A DNA stretch of 21,544 bases from Natrialbaceae archaeon (GCA_003552885.1 PUPA01000008.1:1-21544), one strand, 5' to 3'; counted from the first letter of the stretch, positions 1 to 9,703 are shown. Notes: generated from the sequence alone by a model not told the origin. Translations and numbers: made by a program.

Positions 1-116
1 CGGTCGGCGGTCGGTGCCCACGGCCGTTCCGCGTGGGGCGTCGTGACCCCTTCAGGGTCGTCGGCACTCCGTCCGGTCGATCACCGGTAGGGGGCCGTCT
101 CGACTCCCGCTCTCGC

Positions 117-1355
117 TTACTGCTCCTGTGCCGGCGCGAGCGAGTCGAGGTCCACCCGTTTTTCCAGTAGCTTCTCCTTTTGGCCCACGACCTCACGGCC
201 CTCCCGCATCAGCTGTTTGAACGCGCTCTGGGGGGAGAGATCGCCGATGAGGACGCCGCCGACGATCTTGCCGTCTTTGAACGCGATCCGGCGCCACTCG
301 GTCTCCGAGTACTTGCGTTCGGCGTGGTCCTCGCCGAGGGTCGGGTGACCGAACGAGAGAAACGGGAAGTCGAAGTGGGTGATCGAGTACGAGGAGACCC
401 ACTCGAACTCCTCTTCGGCCGCGTCGGCGGCCATGTTGACGGCGGCGACCCGCCCTTGCTCTTTGGCCGAACCCCAGGAGCCGTTCTGGGCGTGCTCGCC
501 GAGGAGCACGTCGTAAAACCGGGTGATGTCGCCGGAGGCGTAGACGTCCTCGACGTTCGTTCGCATGTACTGGTCGACGACGATGCCGTCGTCGGTCTCG
601 ATGCCCGTCCCCTGGAGGAACTCGGTGTTAAACGAGAGGCCGATCGCGACCCCGGCCCAGTCACACGGGTAGCGATCGCCGTTCGGGTCGACCGCCGCGG
701 TGACGTGGCCGTCGTCGTCGACTTCGAAGCGGTCGACGCCGCTCTCGAAGACCGGCTCGACGCCGACGTCGCGCATCCCCTGGTGCATGATCTCCGCGCC
801 CTCGAGCGAGAGCGCGTAGCGCCACCACCGGTTCCCACGCATCAGGTACGCCCCGTCGACGCCCTGTGCGCCACAGACGGCGGCGAAGTCGATGCCGAGC
901 AGCCCGGCGCCGACGACGACGGCCTCCTCCGAGCTCTCGGCCGCCTCGCGGATGCGCCGGGCGTCCTGGAACGTCCAGAAGTGGTGGATGCCGTCGGCGT
1001 CGCTGTTCGGAACCGGTAGCTGGGTCGGCGTGCCGCCGGTGGCGACCAGCAGCTTGTCGTAGCTCACCGCCTCGCCCTCGTGGGTGTGGACGAGCTTCTC
1101 ATCGACGTCGACGGAGGTGACGTGGGTGTCGAGTGAGAGCTCGATGTCGCGTTCGTCGTACCAGTCGGGATCGTGGATCGAGATCGGGGCCTCGGGGAGC
1201 TTGCCTTTGGCGTGTTCTTTGATCAGAATACGGTTGTACAACGTCTCCCCCTCATCGGTGATGACGGTGATCTCGCCACCCGGGTCCTCCTCCCGGAGCG
1301 TCTCGGCGGCCGAACTCCCGGAGATCCCGTCGCCGATGATGACGTACTCGACCAT
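117..1355 (-). CDS. NAD(P)/FAD-dependent pyridine nucleotide-disulfide-type oxidoreductase
   Basis: This is a 412-residue flavoprotein that probably moves electrons between NAD(P)H and an unknown acceptor in the cytoplasm. The N-terminal FAD-binding Rossmann motif is IIGDGISGSSAAE (residues 6-18). ATGG (105-108) is the usual loop before the second domain, GAGLLG (149-154) is the NAD(P)H-binding motif, and YASGDI (272-277) is the second FAD-contact motif. The fold matches the rubredoxin reductase or nitrite reductase large-subunit N-terminal group. No CxxxxC redox disulfide is present, so it is not a thioredoxin or lipoamide reductase. The frame is open to 1460, but the ATG at 1355 directly precedes the FAD motif and lies about 25 bases from a TTTAA box, so I chose that start. 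It follows the tfx gene on the same strand with a gap of about 100 bases. The substrate cannot be told from sequence; the family call is firm. Confidence 0.9.
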   Translation of the reverse strand: MVEYVIIGDGISGSSAAETLREEDPGGEITVITDEGETLYNRILIKEHAKGKLPEAPISIHDPDWYDERDIELSLDTHVTSVDVDEKLVHTHEGEAVSYDKLLVATGGTPTQLPVPNSDADGIHHFWTFQDARRIREAAESSEEAVVVGAGLLGIDFAAVCGAQGVDGAYLMRGNRWWRYALSLEGAEIMHQGMRDVGVEPVFESGVDRFEVDDDGHVTAAVDPNGDRYPCDWAGVAIGLSFNTEFLQGTGIETDDGIVVDQYMRTNVEDVYASGDITRFYDVLLGEHAQNGSWGSAKEQGRVAAVNMAADAAEEEFEWVSSYSITHFDFPFLSFGHPTLGEDHAERKYSETEWRRIAFKDGKIVGGVLIGDLSPQSAFKQLMREGREVVGQKEKLLEKRVDLDSLAPAQEQ

Positions 1356-1375
1356 ACACTGTGGTTCGTAACGGG

Positions 1376-1392
1376 GGTTAAAGTCGGTTGCT
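1376..1392 (-). promoter_or_regulatory. Putative leaderless promoter of the FAD oxidoreductase
   Basis: Read on the minus strand this is CCGACTTTAACCCC. The TTTAA core (1378-1382) is centred about 25 bases upstream of the ATG at 1355, the spacing expected for a haloarchaeal leaderless transcript. Confidence 0.5.
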
Positions 1393-1456
1393 ATCTCCGA
1401 GGTAGCCGGACGGTCACGTCGGCGTCGACTCCCCTCGACCCCCCGGGGACTGTGTC

Positions 1457-1921
1457 TCACTCCTCGTCGGGACGGCGCACCCGGACCGTCCCGTCGGTGG
1501 TCGCGCTGACGACGAGGTCCTCCTCGATCCGCCGGCCGACGACCGCGTCGCCGGCGGCGTCGCTGACCACCTTCATGAGATCCGGCGCCGTCTGTGTCAC
1601 CTTCACGCCGGCGGCGTCACAGGCGTCGTACACCTCCCCCGGCACGTCGTAGAGGTCGGTCCCAGACGGGATCCGTATCCGGACCGGTGCGCGAAGCGCC
1701 TCCGCGAACGCCACGGTCTCGTGGGCCTTCTCGAGGTTGTCCCGCGCGCTCCCCTCGATCGAGGAGACGTTCGCCCGCGAGGTTCCGAGGGCGGCGGCGA
1801 TCTCCGCCTGGGGGATCTCCCGCTCGCGGAGGGCCAGCACCTGTGCCTGCCGACGGGTGAGCACGTTCGTCCCGGGATCGAAGCCGATCTCCTCTAGCGC
1901 GTCGTTCACCTCGTCGATCAC
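1457..1921 (-). CDS. Tfx family DNA-binding protein
   Basis: This is a 154-residue predicted archaeal transcription regulator. The N-terminal helix-turn-helix starts at LTRRQAQVLALRE (21-33), with the probable recognition helix in GTSRANVSSIEGSAR (46-60). The C-terminal part, including TDLYDVPGEVYDACDAAG (88-105) and TAPDLMKVVSDAAGDAV (111-127), is the conserved Tfx/DUF1804-type domain. The name comes from Tfx of Methanothermobacter, which binds the fmdECB (molybdenum formylmethanofuran dehydrogenase) promoter; the target here is unknown. The frame runs back into pan, but the GTG at 1921 begins the conserved VIDEVND segment and has a strong Shine-Dalgarno six bases upstream, so it is the start. 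It follows pan on the same strand after 73 bases, and because it has a ribosome-binding site rather than a clear TATA box it may be read from the pan transcript. Confidence 0.88.
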   Translation of the reverse strand: MIDEVNDALEEIGFDPGTNVLTRRQAQVLALREREIPQAEIAAALGTSRANVSSIEGSARDNLEKAHETVAFAEALRAPVRIRIPSGTDLYDVPGEVYDACDAAGVKVTQTAPDLMKVVSDAAGDAVVGRRIEEDLVVSATTDGTVRVRRPDEE

Positions 1922-1927
1922 CGCAAT

Positions 1928-1934
1928 CCCCTCC
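1928..1934 (-). promoter_or_regulatory. Shine-Dalgarno site deciding the GTG start of the Tfx gene
   Basis: On the minus strand the sequence is GGAGGGG, six bases before the GTG at 1921. Most genes here look leaderless, so a perfect ribosome-binding site suggests this gene is translated from a longer, probably pan-initiated, mRNA. Confidence 0.65.
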
Positions 1935-1994
1935 GGAGCGCTCGCGTGTACATGTCCGATCGTACCGACGGCGGGGTCAAAGCTTCCCCGGTCC

Positions 1995-3224
1995 TCAGTG
2001 GTAGAAGTAGTTCTCCGACGGAATAATCTCGCCGGCCTCTCCGTCTTCGATCTTCTCGATGGCGCTCTCGAAGTCGACCACCCGGACCGTCGTCCGGTCG
2101 TCCCGGATCGCGAACATCCCGGCCTCGGTCGCGACGCTCGCGATCTCGGCGCCGCTGTAGTCGGCGGTCTCACTCGCCAGCGCGGCGAAGTCGACGTCCC
2201 CGTCGACGCTCATCCCGCGGGTGTGGATCCGGAAGATGATCTCCCGGCCCTCCTCGTCGGGTTTTGGCACCTCGATGAGCCGGTCGAACCGGCCGGGCCG
2301 GAGGATGGCCCGGTCGAGCATGTCGAACCGGTTGGTCGCCGCGATGATCCGGACGTTGCCCCGTGCCTCGAAGCCGTCCATCTCGGAGAGCAGCTGCATC
2401 ATCGTCCGCTGGACCTCGGCGTCACCCGACGTCTTCGACTCGGTCCGTCTGGCGGCGATGGCGTCGATCTCGTCGATGAAGATGATCGCCGGCTGGCGCT
2501 CGCGTGCCAGCTCGAAGAGGTCCCGGACGAGCCGTGATCCCTCGCCGATGAACTTGCGGACGAGCTCGGAGCCGGCCATCTTGATGAAGGTGGCGTCGGT
2601 CTGGGTGGCGACGGCCTTCGCGAGCATCGTCTTGCCCGTCCCCGGCGGGCCGTAGAGTAAGACGCCACTCGGTGGATCGATACCGACCTGCTCGAACAGC
2701 TCCGGACGGGCGAGTGGCTGTTCGACCGCCTCGCGGACCTCCCTGATCTGTTCGTCGATGCCGCCGATGTCCTCGTAGCCGACGTCCGGACTGTCGTCGA
2801 TCTCCATCGCCTGAGCACGGGCGTCGGTCTCCGCGCTCAGGAGCTGCTGGATGCCAAAGGAGTCGTCGACGGCGACCCGGTCGCCGGGGTCGATCCGGTC
2901 GCCGAGCCGCGGGGAGACGTCGGTCAGCACCTCCTGGTTGTTGCCGTGTTGTTTGACCACCACCTCCCCTTCGAGGAGGTCCTCGACGGTCGCGATGTAA
3001 AGCGAGGAGCTCTTCAGCGTCTCGTTCTCCCGTCCGACGCGGTCGACCCGCCCGCGAAGCTCCTCCCGACGGCTGCGGGCGTTCTCGAGCTGGTCGGTGA
3101 GTGCGTCGTTGACCTCGACGATCTCCAGAAAGTGATTACGTAACGCCTCCAACCGCTCGTCGTCCGGCAGATCCGGATCGATGTCGCGACGTGGTCGGTC
3201 GGGAAGCGAAGGACTTCGAGACAT
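1995..3224 (-). CDS. pan: Proteasome-activating nucleotidase PAN (AAA+ ATPase)
   Basis: This is the 409-residue ATPase ring subunit that unfolds proteins and feeds them into the archaeal 20S proteasome. An N-terminal coiled coil (about 25-72) leads to an OB-fold region (about 75-130). The AAA+ core follows: Walker A GPPGTGKT (192-199), aromatic pore loop KFIGEG (224-229), Walker B IIFIDEID (247-254), sensor-1 Asn in AATNRFD (295-301) and arginine-finger segment RPGRFDR (309-315). The last three residues, FYH, are the HbYX motif that docks into the proteasome alpha ring and opens its gate, so the C-terminus is intact and active-looking. Length is normal for the family. The ATG at 3224 lies about 30 bases from a TTTATC box. 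Many haloarchaea carry two PAN paralogues; I cannot tell which this is. Confidence 0.97.
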   Translation of the reverse strand: MSRSPSLPDRPRRDIDPDLPDDERLEALRNHFLEIVEVNDALTDQLENARSRREELRGRVDRVGRENETLKSSSLYIATVEDLLEGEVVVKQHGNNQEVLTDVSPRLGDRIDPGDRVAVDDSFGIQQLLSAETDARAQAMEIDDSPDVGYEDIGGIDEQIREVREAVEQPLARPELFEQVGIDPPSGVLLYGPPGTGKTMLAKAVATQTDATFIKMAGSELVRKFIGEGSRLVRDLFELARERQPAIIFIDEIDAIAARRTESKTSGDAEVQRTMMQLLSEMDGFEARGNVRIIAATNRFDMLDRAILRPGRFDRLIEVPKPDEEGREIIFRIHTRGMSVDGDVDFAALASETADYSGAEIASVATEAGMFAIRDDRTTVRVVDFESAIEKIEDGEAGEIIPSENYFYH

Positions 3225-3247
3225 CCTGTCGTATGAGGGTACGTCTC

Positions 3248-3264
3248 CGCTGATAAATGTGCCT
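3248..3264 (-). promoter_or_regulatory. Putative promoter of pan
   Basis: The minus strand reads GGCACATTTATCAGCGG. The TTTATCA core (3251-3257) lies about 30 bases before the ATG at 3224, fitting a leaderless transcript. It sits in the 52-base gap after pepF, so pan can be expressed independently of pepF. Confidence 0.5.
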
Positions 3265-3276
3265 TTGGGTCCTAAG

Positions 3277-5067
3277 TCACTCGAGTTCTGCCGCGAGCTC
3301 CTCGGTTCGCTCCCGGTAGCTCGCGAGCGCGCGCTCGACCGGCGTCGGCTCGCTCATGTCGACGCCGGCGACCGACAGCAACTCGAGTGGGTAGCCACGC
3401 GAGCCCCGCCGGAGGAACGCCCGGTAGTCGGCCGCCGCCGGCTCGCCCTCCGTGAGGATCCGGTCTGCGATCGCCAGCGCCGCGGAGATCCCGGTCGCGT
3501 ACTGGTAGACGTAGAAGGCCCGGTAGAAGTGGGGGATTCGCATCCACTCGCGGGCGATCCGGTCGTCGACCACGGCCGGCTCGTAGTACCGCTCTTTGAG
3601 CCCGTAGTAGAGCTCGTCGAGGCGGTCGGCGGTCAGCGCCTCCCCGTTTTCCTCTAGCTCGTGGGTCCGGGCTTCGAACTCGGCGAACAGCGTCTGTCGG
3701 TACAGCGTCGACCGCACCCGCTCGAGGAACTCGTTGAGGACGTGCCGACGGAGGGTCGTGTCCTCGACCGTCTCGAGGAGGTGGTCGGTCAGAAGCGCCT
3801 CGTTGACCGTGCTCGCGACCTCGGCGACGAAGATCTCGTAGCCGGAGTAGACGTAGGGCTGGCTCTCTTTGGTCAGCTCCGAGTGCATCGAGTGGCCGAG
3901 CTCGTGGGCCAACGTGTACATCGAGGAGACGTCCTCTTGGTAGTTCATCAGTATGAACGGCTGGGTGTCGTAGGTGCCTCCCGAGTAGGCTCCCGACCGT
4001 TTGCCGTCGTTCTCGTAGACGTCGACCCAGCGGGAGTCGAGTCCCTCGGCGACCCGGGAGCGGTACTCCTCGCCGATCGGGGCGAGGGCGTCGACGACGT
4101 AGTCGGTGGCCTCCTCGTAGGGGAGTTCGGGCTCCTCGCCGGCCAGCGGTGCGTACAGGTCCCACATCCGCAGCTGCTCGACGTCGAGGGCACCGCGTTT
4201 GAGCTCGAGGTAACGGTGGAGCCCGTCGAGTTCGGCCTCGACGGTCTCTACGAGGGTGTCGTACACCTCGACGGGGACGTTCGGCCCGTCGAGGGCGGCC
4301 TCCCGGGCCGTCTCGTACTCGCGCGCCCGTGCGAGTTTCACGTCCGCTTTGACGCTGTTCTTGTAGGCGGCGGCGACGGTGTTTCGGACCGTCTCCCACT
4401 CGTCGAAGTACGCCTCGTAGACGCGCTTTCTGAACGCGCGGTCGGACCGCCTGAGCAGGTTGACGACGTTGCTCTGGGTGATCTCGACGGGCTTCCCGTC
4501 GGCGTCCTCGACGGTCGGAAACGTCATGTCGGCGTCCGAGAGCATGCTGTAGACCTCCCCCGGCGCACCGGTCACCTCACCCAGCTCGGCCAGCAGCGAC
4601 TCGACCTCGGCCGAGCGGGTGTGGGCGGTCATCCGGAGCACGTCGTCGACGTAGTGGTCGTAGGTCTCGAGTTCGGGGACCGACTCGACCATCGCCTCGA
4701 ACTCCTCTCTGGAGAGCGTCTGGAGCTCCGGCTCGAGAAACGACGCCGCGGCGCTCGCCTCGGAGGCGAGCGAGCCCGCCCTGGCGGCCATCGCCTGGTA
4801 GCCCTGGTCGGTCGTGTCCTCGTCGCTTCGCATTCTCGCGTAGGCGTAGACGGTCGACACTCGCCGCATCAGCCGCTCGCGCAGCTCGAGGACCTCGAGC
4901 AGCGTCTCGGCGTCCTCGACCGCCCGCCCCTCGTAGTCGGCCAGCTCCTCGACCAGCCCGCTCGCGGCCTCGAAGGCGACCTCCCAGTCGTCGTCGCTCG
5001 CGTAAATGCTCTCGAGATCCCAGGTGTACTCCCGGTCGACCGCCGAGCGCTCGGGGACGGAACTCAT
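3277..5067 (-). CDS. pepF: Oligoendopeptidase F, M3 family zinc peptidase
   Basis: This is a 596-residue cytoplasmic metallopeptidase that cuts short peptides, such as those released by the proteasome. The zinc site is HELGH (388-392) in TLAHELGHSMHS, with the third ligand Glu416 in FVAEVAST, the normal M3 spacing. The helical N-terminal half (about 1-200) and the C-terminal YVYQYATGISAA segment that closes the substrate channel are both typical of PepF, as is the length of about 600. The ATG at 5067 is the first of the frame and lies about 27 bases from a CGCTTTACC box. pan lies 52 bases downstream on the same strand, so the two form a functional protein-degradation neighbourhood. The reading frame shows no defects and the assignment is secure. 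Confidence 0.95.
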   Translation of the reverse strand: MSSVPERSAVDREYTWDLESIYASDDDWEVAFEAASGLVEELADYEGRAVEDAETLLEVLELRERLMRRVSTVYAYARMRSDEDTTDQGYQAMAARAGSLASEASAAASFLEPELQTLSREEFEAMVESVPELETYDHYVDDVLRMTAHTRSAEVESLLAELGEVTGAPGEVYSMLSDADMTFPTVEDADGKPVEITQSNVVNLLRRSDRAFRKRVYEAYFDEWETVRNTVAAAYKNSVKADVKLARAREYETAREAALDGPNVPVEVYDTLVETVEAELDGLHRYLELKRGALDVEQLRMWDLYAPLAGEEPELPYEEATDYVVDALAPIGEEYRSRVAEGLDSRWVDVYENDGKRSGAYSGGTYDTQPFILMNYQEDVSSMYTLAHELGHSMHSELTKESQPYVYSGYEIFVAEVASTVNEALLTDHLLETVEDTTLRRHVLNEFLERVRSTLYRQTLFAEFEARTHELEENGEALTADRLDELYYGLKERYYEPAVVDDRIAREWMRIPHFYRAFYVYQYATGISAALAIADRILTEGEPAAADYRAFLRRGSRGYPLELLSVAGVDMSEPTPVERALASYRERTEELAAELE

Positions 5068-5088
5068 ACCGGCCGTTCGGAACGGACG

Positions 5089-5100
5089 TGGTAAAGCGTG
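5089..5100 (-). promoter_or_regulatory. Putative pepF promoter
   Basis: The minus strand reads CACGCTTTACCA, centred about 27 bases before the pepF ATG. The nine bases CGCTTTACC are repeated exactly, in the opposite orientation, in front of raSEA. Confidence 0.5.
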
Positions 5101-5211
5101 ACGGAGCCGGGTGACGCCGGGGGGTCGAGACGGAGGGGAAGAGCGAGGCGAAGCCAGGGAGTCGGGACGTACGTGCTAAAGCGTGACGAAGCCGGGGAGC
5201 CGAGACGAAGC

Positions 5212-5220
5212 CGCTTTACC
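5212..5220 (+). promoter_or_regulatory. Putative raSEA promoter
   Basis: CGCTTTACC is centred 27 bases before the ATG at 5243, again fitting a leaderless transcript. It is the mirror image of the pepF box at 5090-5098. Confidence 0.5.
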
Positions 5221-5242
5221 GCTCGCCCCCTCTGTTCGGGTA

Positions 5243-6376
<1,134 letters not shown>

Positions 6377-6419
6377 GACGACTCGGCGCGGGCCCGAGCG
6401 ATGGTGCCCGCGGAGCCCG

Positions 6420-9400
6420 TCAGTCGTCTACGGGAAGCCCGGGCGTCCGTCGCCCGGCGGCGGCGGGCAACTCGAGGGTCACGACGGTCCCCCGCGGGGT
6501 GTTCTCGGCGAACTCGACTCTCCCGCCGGACTGTCTGACGGCCCAGTTGACGAACCACAGCCCGAGCCCGCTGGCGTGGCGCAGCTGGGTGATCTCCTCC
6601 TCGCCGGCGAGCAGCTCCCGTTCCTCCTCGGGGATCCCCGGCCCGTTGTCGGCGACCGCGATCCGGACCGTCTCGCCGTCGTCGACCACGGAGACCGTCA
6701 CCTCGACCCGTGGCACCGACTGGTCGTTGTGGACGACGGCGTTCTCGAGGACGTGGTAGATCGCACGGCCGACGAGCTCGCTGGCCCGGACCCCCACGCT
6801 CTCGGGCAACGAGAACGCGACCTCCGTCTCGGGAAACTCCGAGCCCACCCGTTCGATCGCACGCTCTATGTCCCCGACGACGTCGACTTCCTCGACGGAC
6901 GTGTCGGCGCTCTCGAGGGAGCGCTCGACGGCACGGGTCTTGTCGGCCAGCGAGATCAGATCGCCCGCCTGCTCCTGGATGGTCCGTGCGTACCGTTCGT
7001 CCTCGGCGTCGACGGCCTCGGCGAGCATCACGGCACAGCCTTCGATGATGTTCATCCCGTTTCGGAGGTCGTGGCGCAACACCCGGTTTAGGATCTCCAC
7101 GCGCTGGCGGCGCTGTTTGCGTTCGGTCACGTCCGTGTACACCGCGAACACCCGGTCGGAGCGTTCGTCGACCGTGATCGGGACGATCCGCAACATGAAA
7201 TCCCGCAGCCCGTCGTCCGTCCGTCGTTTGACCTCCTCCTCGACGACGCGGCCGCGCTCGCCGCGCTCGTTGTACGCCGTCGCCTGCTCCTCGCGGCTCC
7301 CCGGAACGATGAACTCGTCTATGGGCTCGCCGACGACACGCTCGGCGTCGAACCCGAAGACGCGCTCGAACGCCGGGTTGACCGCCTCGACGATCGGCTC
7401 CCCGTCGACCATCGAGCTGTAGACGACGGCGTCGGGGACGTTCTCGAACAGCGCGAGAAACCGGTCGCGCTCCTCGCGAAGCCGGTCCTCGAAGGCGGTC
7501 CGCTCCAGGGCGTCGGCGACGTGAGAGAGCAGCAGCTCCGTGAGCTCCTGGTCGGCCCGGTCGAAAGCCCCCGGCTCCGTCGAGGTCGCCTGAAACACCG
7601 CGCGATCGCCGATCGGGGCGCTCAACACCGACCGGAACCGGCCACCGCCGGCGATCGCGTCGGGCTCCTCGGAGAGGTCATCGATCCGGAACGTACGGCC
7701 CTCGCGGTGGGTCTTCCCCGCGATGCCCTCCTCGACGCTCGCCTCCGCCGCGTACTCCCCGTCGGCGACGTCCTCGGAGACCGCCCGTTTCACCAGCCGA
7801 TCCCCGCGGACGGCGTCGACCGAACAGACGTCGAAGTTGAGCACGCCCTCGGCGGCGTCGACGGTCAGCGAGAACACCTCCGACTCCGTCTCACACGCCT
7901 CGAGCCGGGAGACGACGCCGTGGAGCGTCTCGATTTTCTCCTTTCGCTCTACGAGCTCCCGTTCCATCCGGGCGCGCTCGCTTACGTCCCTGACGATGCC
8001 GACGGTGCCGGCGAACGCCCCGTCCTCGACCAGCAGCGTCGTCGTCACCTCGCAGGTGACCCGGTCGCCGCCTTTCGTCTCGACGACCACGTCGTAGGTC
8101 GCGATGGCGCCCTCCTCGGCGTCGCGCAGCCGCTCGATGGCTTCCCGACCGCGCTCGATGCTTTCGGCCGTGAGCACCGTCGAGGCGTGTGCGCCGAGTA
8201 GCTCCTCGCGGTCGTAGCCGGTCACCGCCGTCAGGGTCTCGTTTATCGTGACGAACCGCCCCTCGGTGTCGAGGGCGTAGACGCTGTCGCCGACCGTCTC
8301 GACGACGGTCTTCGCCCACGCGAGCTCGCGTTCGCGCTCGGCCCGGTCGAGGGCCGCCTCGGCCGTCGCCGCGAGCACGGCAAGCAGGTGTCGCTCGGCC
8401 GAGCCCAGCCGCTCCCCGCCGCTGGAGGCGACCGTCAGCGTGCCGTGTTCGCCGAGGGGGTGGACGACCGCGTCGCCGACCGAGATGGGGAGCTCGTAGG
8501 GAACCTCGTCGGTCGAGGCGTCCTCGATGACGGCCGGCTCGCCCGTCGCGTAGACGTCCCAGATCACCCCGTCGCCGGGACCGATCGAGGGTGGGTCGTC
8601 GACGTGTTCGGCGAGCTCGTCGGTCATCGCGGCCACCTCGAGGGAGCCGGGTTCATCCCCCCGGAGGCGCAAACCGGCCCGGGCGCCGTCGATCACGGCC
8701 CCGGCCGCCGCCACGGTCGACTCGGCGACCACGGCCTTCGAGTCGGCCCGGAGCAACTCGGCGGTCGTCGACTGGAGGGTCTCGAGTGCGTCCGCCCGTT
8801 TGCCGTCAGCGGTGACGTCCCGGACGAACGAGACGACGTTGACGACCTCACCGCTCTCGACGACCGGCGTGTTGAACCACTCACAGGTGACCGTCGAACC
8901 GTCCGCACGGCGGTTGCGGTCGATCAGCCGGCTGCTCTCGGTCGGATCGGTGAGCTCACCCCACAGCTCGACTGCGGTCCGATCACCCTCCTCCGGGAGC
9001 AACAGCGTCGAGGCCTCCCGACCGACGGCCTCCTCGGCGGGGTAGCCAAACAGCGCCGTCGCGGCGTCGTTCCAGCCGACGACCTCGAAGGCGGGGCTCC
9101 AGACGACGGCCGCCAGCGGGGTGGCCTCGAGTACGCGGCCGAACCGGTCGTCGGGCGACGCCTCCACGAGGAGGTCCACGACCCGGCTCACCAGCGTGGC
9201 GACGCCCTGGTCGGCCGGCACGTAGCCGTCTGCGCCCGCGGCGGCGAGCTCGCCGGCCAGCACCTCGCTGCCGCCGGCGACGTACGCGACGACCGGTACC
9301 TCGGAGCGACGGCGGAGGCGTTCACACAGCGTGACGACGTCGCCGTCCGGGACCGTCCGCTCACAGACCACACAGTCGGCGCGGGGGAGCACCGCGAGAC

Positions 9401-9515
9401 ACTCCCGGACCGTCTCCACACGTTCGACCGTCACGCCGACGCCCTCGAAGCTCTCGGACAACCCCTCCGGGAGGGCTGCACCGACGTAGACGATCCGTCT
9501 GCTGTCGGTCGTCAT
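6420..9515 (-). CDS. Soluble multi-sensor histidine kinase (pseudo-receiver, three PAS, two GAF)
   Basis: This is a 1031-residue cytoplasmic sensor kinase with no membrane segment or signal peptide. Positions are from the ATG at 9515. Approximate order: receiver-like domain (5-115), PAS (125-235), GAF (243-388), PAS (399-515, TAVTGYDREELLG), GAF (538-673), PAS (682-801, ending YTDVTERK), HisKA-like segment with H-box LRHDLRN (phosphoacceptor His815), then HATPase with N-box HVLENA, G1 DNGPGIP and G2 GLGLWFV. In the receiver-like domain Glu52 stands where the phosphorylated Asp is expected (DCVVCERTVPDG), so it cannot be phosphorylated in the usual way. An in-frame GTG at 9521 is possible, but the ATG is the better start. 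Nearby genes give no clue to the stimulus, and no cognate response regulator is adjacent. Signal: redox, light or small molecules sensed by PAS/GAF, unknown. Confidence 0.9.
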   Translation of the reverse strand: MTTDSRRIVYVGAALPEGLSESFEGVGVTVERVETVRECLAVLPRADCVVCERTVPDGDVVTLCERLRRRSEVPVVAYVAGGSEVLAGELAAAGADGYVPADQGVATLVSRVVDLLVEASPDDRFGRVLEATPLAAVVWSPAFEVVGWNDAATALFGYPAEEAVGREASTLLLPEEGDRTAVELWGELTDPTESSRLIDRNRRADGSTVTCEWFNTPVVESGEVVNVVSFVRDVTADGKRADALETLQSTTAELLRADSKAVVAESTVAAAGAVIDGARAGLRLRGDEPGSLEVAAMTDELAEHVDDPPSIGPGDGVIWDVYATGEPAVIEDASTDEVPYELPISVGDAVVHPLGEHGTLTVASSGGERLGSAERHLLAVLAATAEAALDRAERERELAWAKTVVETVGDSVYALDTEGRFVTINETLTAVTGYDREELLGAHASTVLTAESIERGREAIERLRDAEEGAIATYDVVVETKGGDRVTCEVTTTLLVEDGAFAGTVGIVRDVSERARMERELVERKEKIETLHGVVSRLEACETESEVFSLTVDAAEGVLNFDVCSVDAVRGDRLVKRAVSEDVADGEYAAEASVEEGIAGKTHREGRTFRIDDLSEEPDAIAGGGRFRSVLSAPIGDRAVFQATSTEPGAFDRADQELTELLLSHVADALERTAFEDRLREERDRFLALFENVPDAVVYSSMVDGEPIVEAVNPAFERVFGFDAERVVGEPIDEFIVPGSREEQATAYNERGERGRVVEEEVKRRTDDGLRDFMLRIVPITVDERSDRVFAVYTDVTERKQRRQRVEILNRVLRHDLRNGMNIIEGCAVMLAEAVDAEDERYARTIQEQAGDLISLADKTRAVERSLESADTSVEEVDVVGDIERAIERVGSEFPETEVAFSLPESVGVRASELVGRAIYHVLENAVVHNDQSVPRVEVTVSVVDDGETVRIAVADNGPGIPEEERELLAGEEEITQLRHASGLGLWFVNWAVRQSGGRVEFAENTPRGTVVTLELPAAAGRRTPGLPVDD

Positions 9516-9665
9516 CAGCACTGGTTATTGGCTTTACTGAGCCGAGACGCTCCCCCCTCTTTAATGTTCGATCGGTTTCGGCGGCTGACCCGCGGGAGGA
9601 GACGGCGTTCGACGGCGGCCGGTCGGCGGTGAACGACGTCCACGGGACGGCCCGGGCGGGTTCGA

Positions 9666-9687
9666 GGGTCGATCGCGGCTTCGACCC
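9666..9687. terminator. Hairpin downstream of purQ, possible terminator
   Basis: GGGTCGA (9666-9672) pairs perfectly with TCGACCC (9681-9687) across an 8-base loop, 16 bases beyond the purQ stop. No T-run follows, so a terminator role is tentative. Confidence 0.3.
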
Positions 9688-9703
9688 GGGTGTCGCGGGG
9701 CGC

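Larger units (their letters stand above)
5081..5220. repeat. Divergent promoter region with direct and inverted repeats
   Basis: The pepF and raSEA starts are 175 bases apart. Bases 5090-5098 (GGTAAAGCG) and 5212-5220 (CGCTTTACC) are a perfect 9-bp inverted repeat, each marking a TATA-like box 27 bases from a start codon. A longer element is directly repeated: TAAAGCGTGACGGAGCCGGG at 5092-5111 and TAAAGCGTGACGAAGCCGGG at 5177-5196, 85 bases apart with one mismatch. A further direct repeat, 5148-5169 against 5186-5207, matches at 18 of 22 positions. The region looks like a partial tandem duplication of the promoter segment. Confidence 0.7.

Noticed and set aside
45..59. Hairpin GACCC...GGGTC near the left edge as a terminator of the FAD gene
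   Set aside because: Only five base pairs, no T-run, and such short inverted repeats arise readily by chance at this G+C content.
3661..5094. 477-codon open frame antisense to pepF
   Set aside because: Shadow of the PepF gene, with repetitive Val/Leu/Arg/Asp composition and no recognisable domain.
8388..9632. 414-codon plus-strand frame antisense to the histidine kinase
   Set aside because: Product is Gly/Arg/Asp low-complexity; the kinase domains lie on the minus strand.
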